From Muricomes intestini (GTDB taxonomy: Bacteria > Bacillota > Clostridia > Lachnospirales > Lachnospiraceae), in contig NZ_SLZZ01000004.1 in the NCBI RefSeq assembly GCF_004346165.1, positions 122,519 to 186,518 of the forward strand: 64,000 bases of DNA, written 5' to 3'. The notes below the pieces were generated by a model that saw nothing but the letters and a program-made list of their open reading frames with translations, searched no databases and was not told the DNA's origin. Below are positions 36,383-45,446 of the stretch, piece after piece (the stretch's first letter is position 1; each line of letters opens with the position of its first letter). A program made the translations under genes and the position numbers.

Positions 36383-37258
36383 ATGTTACTTAATATGAAG
36401 GATTTATTAGCAATAGCCAACCAGCATAACTTTGCGGTGCCCGCATTTAATATTGGTACCGGTCAGATATTAAATGGTGTCATGGATAAATGTGAAAAAC
36501 TAAAGGCACCGGTAATTCTTGCAATCCATCCATCAGAACTTGAGTTCCAGGGGGACAGCTTTCTTAAGATGTGCATAGACAGGGCTGCAAGGTCATTGCT
36601 TCCTGTTTGCATTCATCTGGACCACAGTGAATGGGGACCCATTGTAAGAGCAATCAGAGCCGGGTTCACTTCCGTTATGATTGATGCATCCTCCCTGCCT
36701 TTTGAAGAAAATATTGCAATTACGAAAAGGGTGTGCGAGCTGGCTCATCCATTAGGAGTTTCTGTTGAGGGGGAGCTTGGGACAATCGGGACTACGGACG
36801 GGGACACAGAAGGGGGAACCGATGATATTATTTATACAAAACCAGAGGATGCGGTACGCTTTGTTGAAGAAACGGGATGTGATACACTTGCTGTTGCAAT
36901 AGGAACCGCACATGGAATTTATCCGGCGGGCATGAAACCGGAATTGAAACAGGAACTGTTATCTGAAATCAAAAGCAAAGTATCTGTTCCGCTGGTACTT
37001 CATGGAGGTTCCGGAAATAAAGATTCGGAAATTGCAGAGGCGGTAAAACGTGGTATTAACAAGATTAACATTTCCTCTGACATTAAAGATGCGTTTTATC
37101 AGGAATTGAGAAAAACACTGCAGGATCCAAGAATCAGAGAACCTTTTGATCTGTACCCAGCTAGTGTAAAAGCGATGGGGGAAGTTGTAGAGCATAAAGT
37201 AAAGCTATTTAATGATGATGACAAAGTGAAACATTACTCACTAAATGAAATGTTATGA
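36383..37258 (+). CDS. Class II ketose-bisphosphate aldolase (KbaY/GatY/FbaA type), locus 3
   Basis: 291 residues from ATG 36383 (CCAGGAGGAAAGACAT in front; a GTG at 36359 lies before it and is rejected). Motifs: catalytic and zinc-binding HLDH, VEGELGTIGTTDGD, GTAHGIYPAG with a zinc His, LHGGSG and NKINISSDIKDAF. This is a standard class II zinc aldolase for a ketose bisphosphate such as tagatose or fructose bisphosphate. Its stop codon TGA is the first three bases of repeat copy E. Confidence 0.92.
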   Translation: MLLNMKDLLAIANQHNFAVPAFNIGTGQILNGVMDKCEKLKAPVILAIHPSELEFQGDSFLKMCIDRAARSLLPVCIHLDHSEWGPIVRAIRAGFTSVMIDASSLPFEENIAITKRVCELAHPLGVSVEGELGTIGTTDGDTEGGTDDIIYTKPEDAVRFVEETGCDTLAVAIGTAHGIYPAGMKPELKQELLSEIKSKVSVPLVLHGGSGNKDSEIAEAVKRGINKINISSDIKDAFYQELRKTLQDPRIREPFDLYPASVKAMGEVVEHKVKLFNDDDKVKHYSLNEML

Positions 37259-37440
37259 TACCAGGGTCAAAAGGTCGTGCGTTTCATGCTTGCATGAAAA
37301 AGCATGACTTTGGGACCCGAAAAACATGAGAAAGTAGCCCGAATAGGGCGAATTTCGAATGTTTTTAGGATTGCGAGAGCGCAAAGTGCGGAGCAATCCG
37401 TAGGTATCAGGGGGCAAAATACCTTTTGACCCCTACATCA
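37256..37440 (+). repeat. Dispersed inverted-repeat element, copy E (185-bp full form)
   Basis: Full-length copy starting TGATACCAGGGTCAAAAGGT and ending CCTTTTGACCCCTACATCA. The initial TGA is the aldolase stop codon. ATTGTTA follows the right end and AATGTTA precedes the left, a 7-base direct repeat with one mismatch. Confidence 0.88.
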
Positions 37441-37494
37441 TTGTTATAATACTATAGAAAAAATCGCTGCTGGATGAGAAAGGAAGACAATTTG

Positions 37495-38355
37495 ATGACT
37501 GAACGAAGTGACACAGTACTTGAAAGCATAAAGAGTAATTTTAAAAGTTTGTTTTCGGCTGAGAAAAAAGCGGCGGAATATATACTAAATAATCCGGAAG
37601 AAGCGATTATGTTAAATATTTCCGAGCTTGCTCAAAAAAGTGGGAGCAGTGAAGCCACGGTGGTGAGAATGTGCAAGCACGTAGGCTATCAGGGGTATTA
37701 TCAAATGCGTCTTCTGATGTCTAACGACTTAGGCAAAAGCAGTGTTTCCTATGATGAAAATGAAATGTTAGATTCATCTCAGCGGTTATTTGAGTATAGT
37801 GCTGCCAGAGTTGCAGAACTGAAAGAGTCCATAGACATTAGATTACTGATAAAAGTAATAGGAATTGTCAAAAAGAGCAGGATGGTATTCGTTGTAGCAA
37901 CAGGAAATACAACTCCCATTGCACTGGATCTTGGATTCCGCCTGGAAAGATTCGGGATTCCATGCTCTTACTCCATGATACCGGAACATTTTTTGAATCA
38001 TGTGAGTCTCGGAACCTGTGACGATACGATTATTGCGATTTCCAGATCCGGCGCTTCAAAGCAGGTTCTGCAGGCAATTGAGCTTGCGAAAAAGAAAAAT
38101 ATGCATACCGTTGTGATTTCGGCGGAGAGACACACTCAATTATCTGAATATGCAGACTGCATCATTCAGGTTGTAGAAAAAAAACCAAAAGCATCTGTTC
38201 TCCAGCCGGATTCACATCTTCTGGAAATTGCAATCAGTGATGCGCTTTTATATATCCTTCAACATTATGACACCTTTGAGGAAAATACGGAGAATGAAAA
38301 GAAAGATGAACCATATGATGATGTTGAATTACTACTGAGTGAATATAAATTATAA
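37495..38355 (+). CDS. RpiR/MurR-family transcriptional regulator
   Basis: 286 residues from ATG 37495 (AAGGAAG 8 bases upstream; an ATG at 37474 is an alternative). N-terminal HTH_6 (EKKAAEYILNNPEEAIMLNISELAQKSGSSEATVVRMCKHVGY) and a C-terminal SIS domain that binds a phosphosugar (VVATGNTTPIALDLGFRLERFG, AISRSGASKQVLQAIELAKKK). It likely regulates sugar locus 3. Confidence 0.93.
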   Translation: MTERSDTVLESIKSNFKSLFSAEKKAAEYILNNPEEAIMLNISELAQKSGSSEATVVRMCKHVGYQGYYQMRLLMSNDLGKSSVSYDENEMLDSSQRLFEYSAARVAELKESIDIRLLIKVIGIVKKSRMVFVVATGNTTPIALDLGFRLERFGIPCSYSMIPEHFLNHVSLGTCDDTIIAISRSGASKQVLQAIELAKKKNMHTVVISAERHTQLSEYADCIIQVVEKKPKASVLQPDSHLLEIAISDALLYILQHYDTFEENTENEKKDEPYDDVELLLSEYKL

Positions 38356-38370
38356 GACCGGAGGAGAGAG

Positions 38371-39690
38371 ATGGCTTATCGGGATAAATATTTAGAGTAT
38401 CTTCTCGAGGTGCCTGGAATAATTGACAGGTGCCGTGAAACGGACAGCAGGTTAGTATTCGCTTATACCAGCAATCTCGATGCCATTATAAAATGGGAGG
38501 CAGGCGGCTTTAACAAATTGTTGGAACAGCATTTGGAAGAGGAACCCTCCTTTGTGGAAGAAGAAACCATAGATAATATGGAGGATTTCGCGAGAATCGT
38601 CTGTTACTATGCAATTCATGGGTATGGCGGAGAAGTGGAAATTACAAATGGAGAAGTGATTGAAAAGTTAAAAGATTATTTTGAAATCCAATATGGGCTG
38701 GGCGGCACGTGTGCTCAGGGGGCGGCAGCACTTGGAGCCATGGGTGTACCGGCTCTGATACATATTACAGATCAGTCAGAAGAAGTAATAAAATGGATGA
38801 CATATGAGGGACTGGAATCGACAAAGAATGAAAAAAGAGTACCTCTCAGAAACTGTGTATCAAATGAGGAGTCACTGATTCATTTAGTTATGCAGTACCC
38901 GAAAGGCGATATTCTTAAGGTGAGAGGAAAAGAATATGAAGTTGTACTGTCTAACCGGCTGATTATGGATTATGACCAGGTGCACAAAGTGATGCCTGTA
39001 CGTGAAGAGTTCTTGAAATATTTGGAGAAGAACGCAGAAAGCATGTTTTCTTATAACATTTCAGGATTCAATGCTATTGTGAATGTGGATGTCTTAAAGG
39101 AAAGGCTGGAACAGCTTGAGAGACATTACCGGATATTGAAAGCCAGGAACCCTGACTTAAAGATATATTTTGAAAGCGCACATTATATTAGTGCCAGAAT
39201 TAGAGATTATCTATATTCCGTACTATCTGGTTATATAGATGTCATGGGAATGAACGAGGAGGAACTTGTTGACCTGGCAAAGAAAAAGGAATATGAGCTG
39301 GATAAAAACGACATCGAATCGGTACTATCTGCTCTTGACTACCTTCTGGAACTTTATCCGGTAAAGGGAATTGTAATGCACAGTAAGGACTATGCCCTGT
39401 ATTATGGGGCACAGATGGAGGAAATTGATTTGGAAATGGGACTTACTATGGGGAACTTGATGTCTGCGACAAGAGCGAGAATCGGGCACTATGGTACACA
39501 GGCAGAGTGCAGGGAAACATTGGGGGTAAACTTAAGCCCGGCAGGACTGGAGTTTGCAGAGGAGATTAGTAAGATGAAGCCTAAACACACCGCAATACTG
39601 GTTCCCTCCCGCTATATGGAAAAACCGAAGTATACCATAGGATTGGGAGATACATTTGTGGCAGGGATGCAGATGTGCTTTGTTAAATAA
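38371..39690 (+). CDS. ADP-dependent phosphofructokinase/glucokinase family protein
   Basis: 439 residues. N-terminal TSNLDAIIKW and C-terminal YTIGLGDTFVAG (catalytic Asp of the GxGD motif) match the ADP-dependent glucokinase/phosphofructokinase fold, with GGTCAQGAAALGAMGV and HSKDYALYYG in between. The family is mainly archaeal and eukaryotic and uses ADP rather than ATP as phosphoryl donor; the donor here is inferred. AGGAGAGAG precedes the start. It lies between the RpiR gene and an ABC transporter and probably phosphorylates the locus 3 sugar or its isomerised form. Confidence 0.85.
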   Translation: MAYRDKYLEYLLEVPGIIDRCRETDSRLVFAYTSNLDAIIKWEAGGFNKLLEQHLEEEPSFVEEETIDNMEDFARIVCYYAIHGYGGEVEITNGEVIEKLKDYFEIQYGLGGTCAQGAAALGAMGVPALIHITDQSEEVIKWMTYEGLESTKNEKRVPLRNCVSNEESLIHLVMQYPKGDILKVRGKEYEVVLSNRLIMDYDQVHKVMPVREEFLKYLEKNAESMFSYNISGFNAIVNVDVLKERLEQLERHYRILKARNPDLKIYFESAHYISARIRDYLYSVLSGYIDVMGMNEEELVDLAKKKEYELDKNDIESVLSALDYLLELYPVKGIVMHSKDYALYYGAQMEEIDLEMGLTMGNLMSATRARIGHYGTQAECRETLGVNLSPAGLEFAEEISKMKPKHTAILVPSRYMEKPKYTIGLGDTFVAGMQMCFVK

Positions 39691-39736
39691 CTTTTTATGT
39701 CATTGTATGAAAAAACAGAAAAGTGAGGTGAGACAT

Positions 39737-41257
39737 TTGACATATAAAGCGGACGAACAAGAGAAATATGTGTTGGAATGTCATGGGATTTCTAAAGCAT
39801 TTGGCGGTACTCAGGCGCTGTGTAATGTGGAACTTCTTGTCAGACAGGGCGAGGTGCATGCCCTTCTTGGAGAGAATGGGGCTGGAAAGTCTACATTAAT
39901 GAAATGTATTATTGGGCTGCATCAGCAGGATAAAGGAGAGATTCTATTTGAAGGGAAACCCTATTCGGCGAAAGGGCCTACAGAAGCACTGAATGCAGGC
40001 ATTTCCATGATTCATCAGGAACTCAACCCAGAGCCGCATTTGACGATTGCGGAGAGTATTTTTCTGAAACGGGAAAATACAAAGGGAATTCTTCTCGATA
40101 AAAGGGCGCAGAATAAACGCGCGGATGAAATTTTAAAAAAATTTAATTTTCCATATAATTCAAAGACCTTAATGAAGGAATTGACCCTGGCACAGATGCA
40201 GATGGTAGAGATTATTAAGGCCGTGTCCTATAACTCAAGACTGATTATTATGGATGAACCAACATCTTCGCTGGATAGTGAAGAGACAGCACATTTGTTC
40301 AGTATTATCAGGGAACTGAAAGAAAAGGGTGTGGCGATTATCTATATCTCGCACCGTATGGAAGAAATTTTTGAAATTTGTGATTATGTATCTGTATTTC
40401 GTGATGGTACCTATGTAGGGGCACGATCCATGGAAGCTGCGGACAGAGATGGATTAATTTCAATGATGGTTGGCCGAAAAGTAGAAAATGTGTTTCCGAA
40501 GGTAGAATGTGAAATTGGAGAAGTTGTATTTAAAGTAGAAGGGCTTAGTGGAAAGGGCTTTGATGATATCAGCTTTGAGGTGAGAAAAGGAGAGATCCTC
40601 GGAATTTCAGGCCTGGTTGGCTCCGGGCGAAGCGAGACAATGAGAGCGATTTTTGGTATGGATCCTATTACTGAAGGAAAGCTGTACCTGGAAGGCAGAG
40701 AAATTAAGATAAAAAAGCCAGGCCAGGCAATTAAGCAGGGAATATGCATGGTAAATGAGGACAGAAAAAACTTTGGTCTTGCCCTTCACCGTTCAATCAG
40801 AGAAAATATAGCACTCCCAACATTGCCCATCATGCAGAAAGGTATGTTGCTGAATAAGAAGAAAGAGGAGAAAAATTGTCTAAATATGGGTAATTTACTT
40901 AAACTAAAGGCAGCCAGTATTGAACATGATGCCTTCTCCCTCAGCGGCGGCAATCAGCAGAAAACTGTTTTGGCAAAATGGCTCCTTGCAAATCCAAAGG
41001 TTTTGATTTTGGATGAGCCCACACGAGGTGTGGATGTAGGAGCCAAATCTGAGATCCATAATTTGATGTGTCAATTTGCTGCAAAAGGATTGGCGGTTAT
41101 CATGATCTCCTCTGAATTGCCGGAAATTATGGGAATGAGTGACAGGATACTTGTTTATCATGAAGGCAAGATCAGGGGAGAGGTTCTTAGAGAAGAGATT
41201 CTAAGCGGAGAAACAGATCAAGAGAAAATTCTAGCAAAAGCATTTGGCGGGATGTAG
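39737..41257 (+). CDS. Sugar ABC transporter ATPase (RbsA-like), locus 3
   Basis: 506 residues. Start TTG 39737 chosen because AGTGAGGTGAGACAT precedes it; ATG 39707 upstream has no comparable site. First half Walker A GENGAGKST, Walker B IIMDEPTSSL; second half GLVGSGRSET, LSGGNQQKTVLAKW and DEPTRGVDVG. The permease follows after 11 bases. Confidence 0.94.
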   Translation: MTYKADEQEKYVLECHGISKAFGGTQALCNVELLVRQGEVHALLGENGAGKSTLMKCIIGLHQQDKGEILFEGKPYSAKGPTEALNAGISMIHQELNPEPHLTIAESIFLKRENTKGILLDKRAQNKRADEILKKFNFPYNSKTLMKELTLAQMQMVEIIKAVSYNSRLIIMDEPTSSLDSEETAHLFSIIRELKEKGVAIIYISHRMEEIFEICDYVSVFRDGTYVGARSMEAADRDGLISMMVGRKVENVFPKVECEIGEVVFKVEGLSGKGFDDISFEVRKGEILGISGLVGSGRSETMRAIFGMDPITEGKLYLEGREIKIKKPGQAIKQGICMVNEDRKNFGLALHRSIRENIALPTLPIMQKGMLLNKKKEEKNCLNMGNLLKLKAASIEHDAFSLSGGNQQKTVLAKWLLANPKVLILDEPTRGVDVGAKSEIHNLMCQFAAKGLAVIMISSELPEIMGMSDRILVYHEGKIRGEVLREEILSGETDQEKILAKAFGGM

Positions 41258-41268
41258 GAGGATGTGTC

Positions 41269-42246
41269 ATGGCAAAGGAGAAGGAAAAGATTTTGGGAAT
41301 GGATGGCGATAAGTTCCGCATGTTTATGGGCAAATACGGAATTGGAGTAATCTTAGTGCTGATGATGGTATTTATTTCTTTTATGGAGCCGTCGTTTAGA
41401 AGTGCAAGTAATATGATTAATGTTGCGACACAGGTATCTATCAATGCGATGATTGCATATGGTATGTGTCTTGCGATTACAACAGAAGGTATAGATCTTT
41501 CTGTAGGTGCCCAGCTTGCACTTGTAAGCTGCATTCTGGGCCAGTTGATTTCTAATAAAGGCTGGAGCATTCCACTGGCAATTCTGGCTGCAGTACTGGT
41601 TTCTACTCTATGGGGAGTCATAAATGGGCTTTTAATTTCGAAATTTAATATGTTTCCTTTTGTTGTAACCTTGTCAACGCAGTTGATTATCCGGGGGCTT
41701 GCACAGCTTATCAGCGGCGGACAGGCAATTCCAATTACGGATGCCGCCTTTAAAAGGATTTATTCTACAAAAATAGCAGCGGTTCCTTTTCCAATTCTGG
41801 TGTTGATACTGGTGACTGTTTTGATGTATCTGCTGCTTCACTGGACAAAATTGGGAAGATACATATTTGCAGTGGGTGACAATATGAATGCAGCCATTGC
41901 TTCAGGTGTCAGTGTTATAAAGACAAAAACTGCAGTTTATGCTATTTCTGGTTTCCTGGCCGGCATTGCAGGGGTTATCTTTACAGCAAAGACTGCTTCT
42001 GCTCAATCTAATATCGGCATAGGTTATGAAACAGACGCAGTTGCCGCCTGTGTACTTGGCGGAACCTCATTTGCGGGGGGAGTTGCCACTATCCCTGGCG
42101 TACTGATGGGTATTTTTATTATTGGATTTATTTATAATGGTATGAACCTGATAGGCATTGATTCATACTATCAATCCATGACGAAGGGCGCTGTTATTAT
42201 AGGAGCGGTACTCCTTGACATGGTCATGAATAAAAAGACAAATTAA
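41269..42246 (+). CDS. Sugar ABC transporter permease (RbsC-like), locus 3
   Basis: 325-residue membrane protein with family motifs AITTEGIDLSVGAQLAL, AVGDNMNAAIASGVSV (ATPase-contact loop) and VLGGTSFAGGVATIPGV. Placed between ATPase and binding-protein genes in the unusual order ATPase-permease-binding protein. Confidence 0.94.
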   Translation: MAKEKEKILGMDGDKFRMFMGKYGIGVILVLMMVFISFMEPSFRSASNMINVATQVSINAMIAYGMCLAITTEGIDLSVGAQLALVSCILGQLISNKGWSIPLAILAAVLVSTLWGVINGLLISKFNMFPFVVTLSTQLIIRGLAQLISGGQAIPITDAAFKRIYSTKIAAVPFPILVLILVTVLMYLLLHWTKLGRYIFAVGDNMNAAIASGVSVIKTKTAVYAISGFLAGIAGVIFTAKTASAQSNIGIGYETDAVAACVLGGTSFAGGVATIPGVLMGIFIIGFIYNGMNLIGIDSYYQSMTKGAVIIGAVLLDMVMNKKTN

Positions 42247-42329
42247 GGGGTTGTCCAGACTACGGATAATTTTGAGGGTAAGAGTGAAACCCTCGGATTA
42301 TAAATTAATTCCAAATGGAGGAGAAGTAT

Positions 42330-43346
42330 ATGAAAAGAAAAATGTTGAGTGTGTTACTTTGTGCGGCGCTAGTAGTTGTAATGGCTACAGGGTGTGGCGG
42401 AAGTGACAAGAAGGAAGAAGGCGGAAAAAGCAGCAAAGGTGAGACTTCAGAAGTTGTGGGGGATGTGAATGGAGATGGGAAAATTATGTGCGGATACATC
42501 TCTAAAAACATTGTTGACCCATTCCATGCACCGATTAATGATTATGCAAAAAAAACATTTGATGCCTTGAAAAAAGACGGGACAATTGATGACTGGACAG
42601 GGATCCTGGACGGGGAGACCGATGCAAACAAGCAGATTGACCGTGCCGACGAATGCATTGCAAAAAACTGTGATTATGTAATTATTTTACCGGCAGAGGC
42701 AAGTTCTTCGGATGCTGCTGTTACAAAGCTGACTGATGCCGGTATCAAGGTTATTGTTGTCAATTCAAAGACAGACAGTACAGACGATGTAGCGATGGCC
42801 TATGTCGGACCTGATGACGTGAAAGCAGGTGAAATGCTGGCTCAATGGGTTATTGATAATGTGTCGGATGGAGGCAAATATGCACATTGTCAGGGTGTTA
42901 TTGGAAATTCAGCTCAAATCCAGCGTGGAGAAGGTATCGAAAATCTGATGAAGGATAATGATAAGTTTGAATCTGTTGGAGATTTCCCGTGTGAATGGCA
43001 AGCGGATAAAGCGGCTAATGTAGCAACGGATATGATGAATCAGTATGGAGACGATTTGAAGGCGATTATTTGTGACAATGATGATATGTCCTCTGCGGCT
43101 CAGAAAGCTTGTAACGATGCAGGAAGGTCTGATATTGTCTGCGTCGGGGTGGATGGAAACGAGAATCCATTGCAAATGGTTAAGGACGGGGAGATGGGTG
43201 CAACAGTTCTCCAGGATGGCCCTGCTCAGGTTGAAGGTGCTATCGACTTAATCAAGAAAGCGCTTAAAGGTGAAGAGACAGAAAAAGAGGTTATGATACC
43301 TTTCGTTTTGATTACAAAGGATAATGTCGATGAATACTTGAAATAA
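42330..43346 (+). CDS. Sugar ABC transporter solute-binding lipoprotein, locus 3
   Basis: 338 residues from ATG 42330 (TGGAGGAGAAGTAT in front). Lipobox ending ATG-Cys22, a Lys/Glu/Ser-rich linker, and an RbsB-like fold (KIMCGYISKNIVDPFHAPINDYAKKT; ADECIAKNCDYVIILPAEASSSD; IICDNDDMSSAAQKACNDAG). Confidence 0.93.
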   Translation: MKRKMLSVLLCAALVVVMATGCGGSDKKEEGGKSSKGETSEVVGDVNGDGKIMCGYISKNIVDPFHAPINDYAKKTFDALKKDGTIDDWTGILDGETDANKQIDRADECIAKNCDYVIILPAEASSSDAAVTKLTDAGIKVIVVNSKTDSTDDVAMAYVGPDDVKAGEMLAQWVIDNVSDGGKYAHCQGVIGNSAQIQRGEGIENLMKDNDKFESVGDFPCEWQADKAANVATDMMNQYGDDLKAIICDNDDMSSAAQKACNDAGRSDIVCVGVDGNENPLQMVKDGEMGATVLQDGPAQVEGAIDLIKKALKGEETEKEVMIPFVLITKDNVDEYLK

Positions 43347-43432
43347 TTAGCTGATAAGCGGTAGAATATAGAAAATCGGGATAGAGTGAGGAGCAGCGTG
43401 GCATTGCGGGTGCCCAACTGTTTACTGTAAAG

Positions 43433-43485
43433 TGAAGGAGCTGTTGCACTAGTTGATTAAAATTAACTGGCGCTCAGCTTCTTTT
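43433..43485 (+). terminator. Terminator after locus 3 transporter
   Basis: AGTTGATTAAAATTAACT forms a stem-loop enclosed by GAAGGAGCTG and CAGCTTC, followed by TTTT. It ends the locus 3 operon. Downstream, GAGTTTCC-GCGT-GGAAACTC (43516-43535) is a further small perfect hairpin. Confidence 0.6.
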
Positions 43486-43582
43486 CTATAGAACTTTAGC
43501 TGATTGAGCATAAGCGAGTTTCCGCGTGGAAACTCAAGTACACCTTGTATTGCGTATGAAATCAATAACTATTATAATATAT

Positions 43583-43767
43583 AGATACCAGGGTCAAAAG
43601 GTCATGCGTTTCATGCTTGCATGAAAAAGCATGACTTTGGGACCCGCAAAACATGAGAAAGAAGCCCGAGTAGGGCGGATTTCGAATGTTTTTAGGATTG
43701 CGGGAGCACAAAGTGCGGAGCAATCCGTAGGTATCAGGGGGCAAAATACCTTTTGACCCCTACATCA
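43583..43767 (+). repeat. Dispersed inverted-repeat element, copy F (185-bp full form)
   Basis: Full-length copy; its first base is A (AGATACCAGGG) instead of T, and it ends CTACATCA. ATATAT flanks both sides. It lies in the 487-base gap before the response regulator gene, together with the two hairpins at 43433-43535. I see no gene in the gap. Confidence 0.87.
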
Positions 43768-43833
43768 TATATAAAGATTAAAGTGGAACAGGTTTTTTAC
43801 GAACAGATATTGTCGAATAGAGGGTGCAGAAGA

Positions 43834-45438
43834 ATGAAGGAGAAAAGATGGCGCGTTTTGATTGTTGATGATGAGCTTAGAATAGGTATGCTAATCAAAA
43901 AGTTAATCAAATGGAATGAATTAGATATGGAATGTATAGATGTGATGGATAACGGTGAAACAGCATTGCATGTTATAAAAGAAGAGATACCCGATATTGT
44001 CATCACAGATATCCGTATGCCCAAGATCAACGGACTTGATCTAATCTGTATGACAAGAGATATTAGCGAGAAGGTTAAGTTTATTGTGGTCAGTGGCTAT
44101 AAGGAATTTGAATACGCGCATCGTGCACTTCAGTATGGTGTAGATGATTACCTACTGAAACCAATTAATGAAAATGAACTTAATACAGTACTGAAGAAAA
44201 TTTATGATGAGTTGGATATGTTGGAAAACAAATCAATAGAAAAAAGAGAAATGCAGAAAAAGGTGTCCGAAAGTAAACAAATTATAAAACGTGATTTTCT
44301 GAAAAATATTATTGAGCAAGATGAGGACTTGGAGTTAGAAAATGCAGGGATTCCTTTGACCGGAGACATTTACAGAGGAATTGATATTAAGTTGGATTAT
44401 GTAGATTATAATAAAAGTGATAAAAAACAGGATAGATTGACAGTAGAAAGAGTGATTGCAATTGTAGAGAAAATCCTGAAAGGTGTGACAGAAGAGGTGC
44501 TGATTTGTGAAAAGGAGAATCTTCACCTTTATTGCCTTTTTAACTATAACTATAGTCAGAGAAAACTGGTAAAGAATAGCATTAATGATATATTGTCCGA
44601 GATTAAAGAATATCTGATCGGGTTTGAACTATATGAAGTGACCATAGGCGTTGGAAGAGAAAAAACAGAATTTGGAGAAATCCGTTTTTCTATGAAGGAG
44701 TCCTGGCGTGCAGTGGAAAACCGCATAAAAGCAGGAACTGGAAGGCTGATATATACAGGATTGAAAACGGGAGATAATGGTGAACAGGGGAAGGATTGTG
44801 TGGAAAAGTACCGTGAGAACTTTTGGTCAAGTATAGAGTCTTACTCACGAGAAAACCTTGAACAGTGTATTAATCAAATATACAGTAATTTTATGCTGTG
44901 CGATGATATGGACTTTTCTATGTGCTATAGGGTAGCAGATGAATTGATAGAGATGTTTTTTGAACGCATCGATATGCATCAGGAAGAATTACGGCAGGTC
45001 AGAAGGAGGCTTCAGGGAAACTGCCAACATTGTTATTCTATTCCCCAACTCAAAAATCTTTTAAAAATAGAACTAGGAAACTATTTAGATATGAGCCGTG
45101 AGGCCATTGAGGCGGAATCGGCAAAACCTGTCCGACAGGCCAGGCAGTACATAAATCAACATTATGGCGAGAAGATTGTGCTGGAGGATATTGCGGACAT
45201 TGTGGGACTTAATCCCGTATATTTTAGTGTACTTTTTAAAAAGGAGACAGGGATTAATTTTAGCGCATATCTTGTAAATGTGCGTCTGGAAAAAGCAAAA
45301 GAAATGCTTTGCAGTACAAATGAGACTATTGCTGCTGTAGGTGAGAGCGTAGGATATAGGGATTCTCGGTATTTCAGCCAGATTTTTACTAAGACAGTGG
45401 GGGTAAAGCCGGTTTTATACCGCAAACTGCATTCTTAG
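43834..45438 (+). CDS. AraC-type response regulator (YesN-like)
   Basis: 534 residues. REC domain at the N-terminus: acidic pair in LIVDDE, phospho-acceptor Asp59 in IVITDIRMP and Lys109 in DDYLLKP. A middle region of about 300 residues, then two C-terminal AraC HTH motifs (VLEDIADIVGLNPVYFSVLFKKETG and ETIAAVGESVGYRDSRYFSQIF). Start ATG 43834 has GGGTGCAGAAG in front and lies outside repeat F. The histidine kinase gene follows after 8 bases. Expected to activate a transporter operon, probably locus 4. Confidence 0.93.
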   Translation: MKEKRWRVLIVDDELRIGMLIKKLIKWNELDMECIDVMDNGETALHVIKEEIPDIVITDIRMPKINGLDLICMTRDISEKVKFIVVSGYKEFEYAHRALQYGVDDYLLKPINENELNTVLKKIYDELDMLENKSIEKREMQKKVSESKQIIKRDFLKNIIEQDEDLELENAGIPLTGDIYRGIDIKLDYVDYNKSDKKQDRLTVERVIAIVEKILKGVTEEVLICEKENLHLYCLFNYNYSQRKLVKNSINDILSEIKEYLIGFELYEVTIGVGREKTEFGEIRFSMKESWRAVENRIKAGTGRLIYTGLKTGDNGEQGKDCVEKYRENFWSSIESYSRENLEQCINQIYSNFMLCDDMDFSMCYRVADELIEMFFERIDMHQEELRQVRRRLQGNCQHCYSIPQLKNLLKIELGNYLDMSREAIEAESAKPVRQARQYINQHYGEKIVLEDIADIVGLNPVYFSVLFKKETGINFSAYLVNVRLEKAKEMLCSTNETIAAVGESVGYRDSRYFSQIFTKTVGVKPVLYRKLHS

Positions 45439-45446
45439 GAGGGAAT

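Noticed and set aside
43347..43833. Possible small gene or tRNA in the 487-base gap before the response regulator
   Set aside because: Only two hairpins and repeat copy F are visible; no cloverleaf or coding frame with a ribosome binding site was found.
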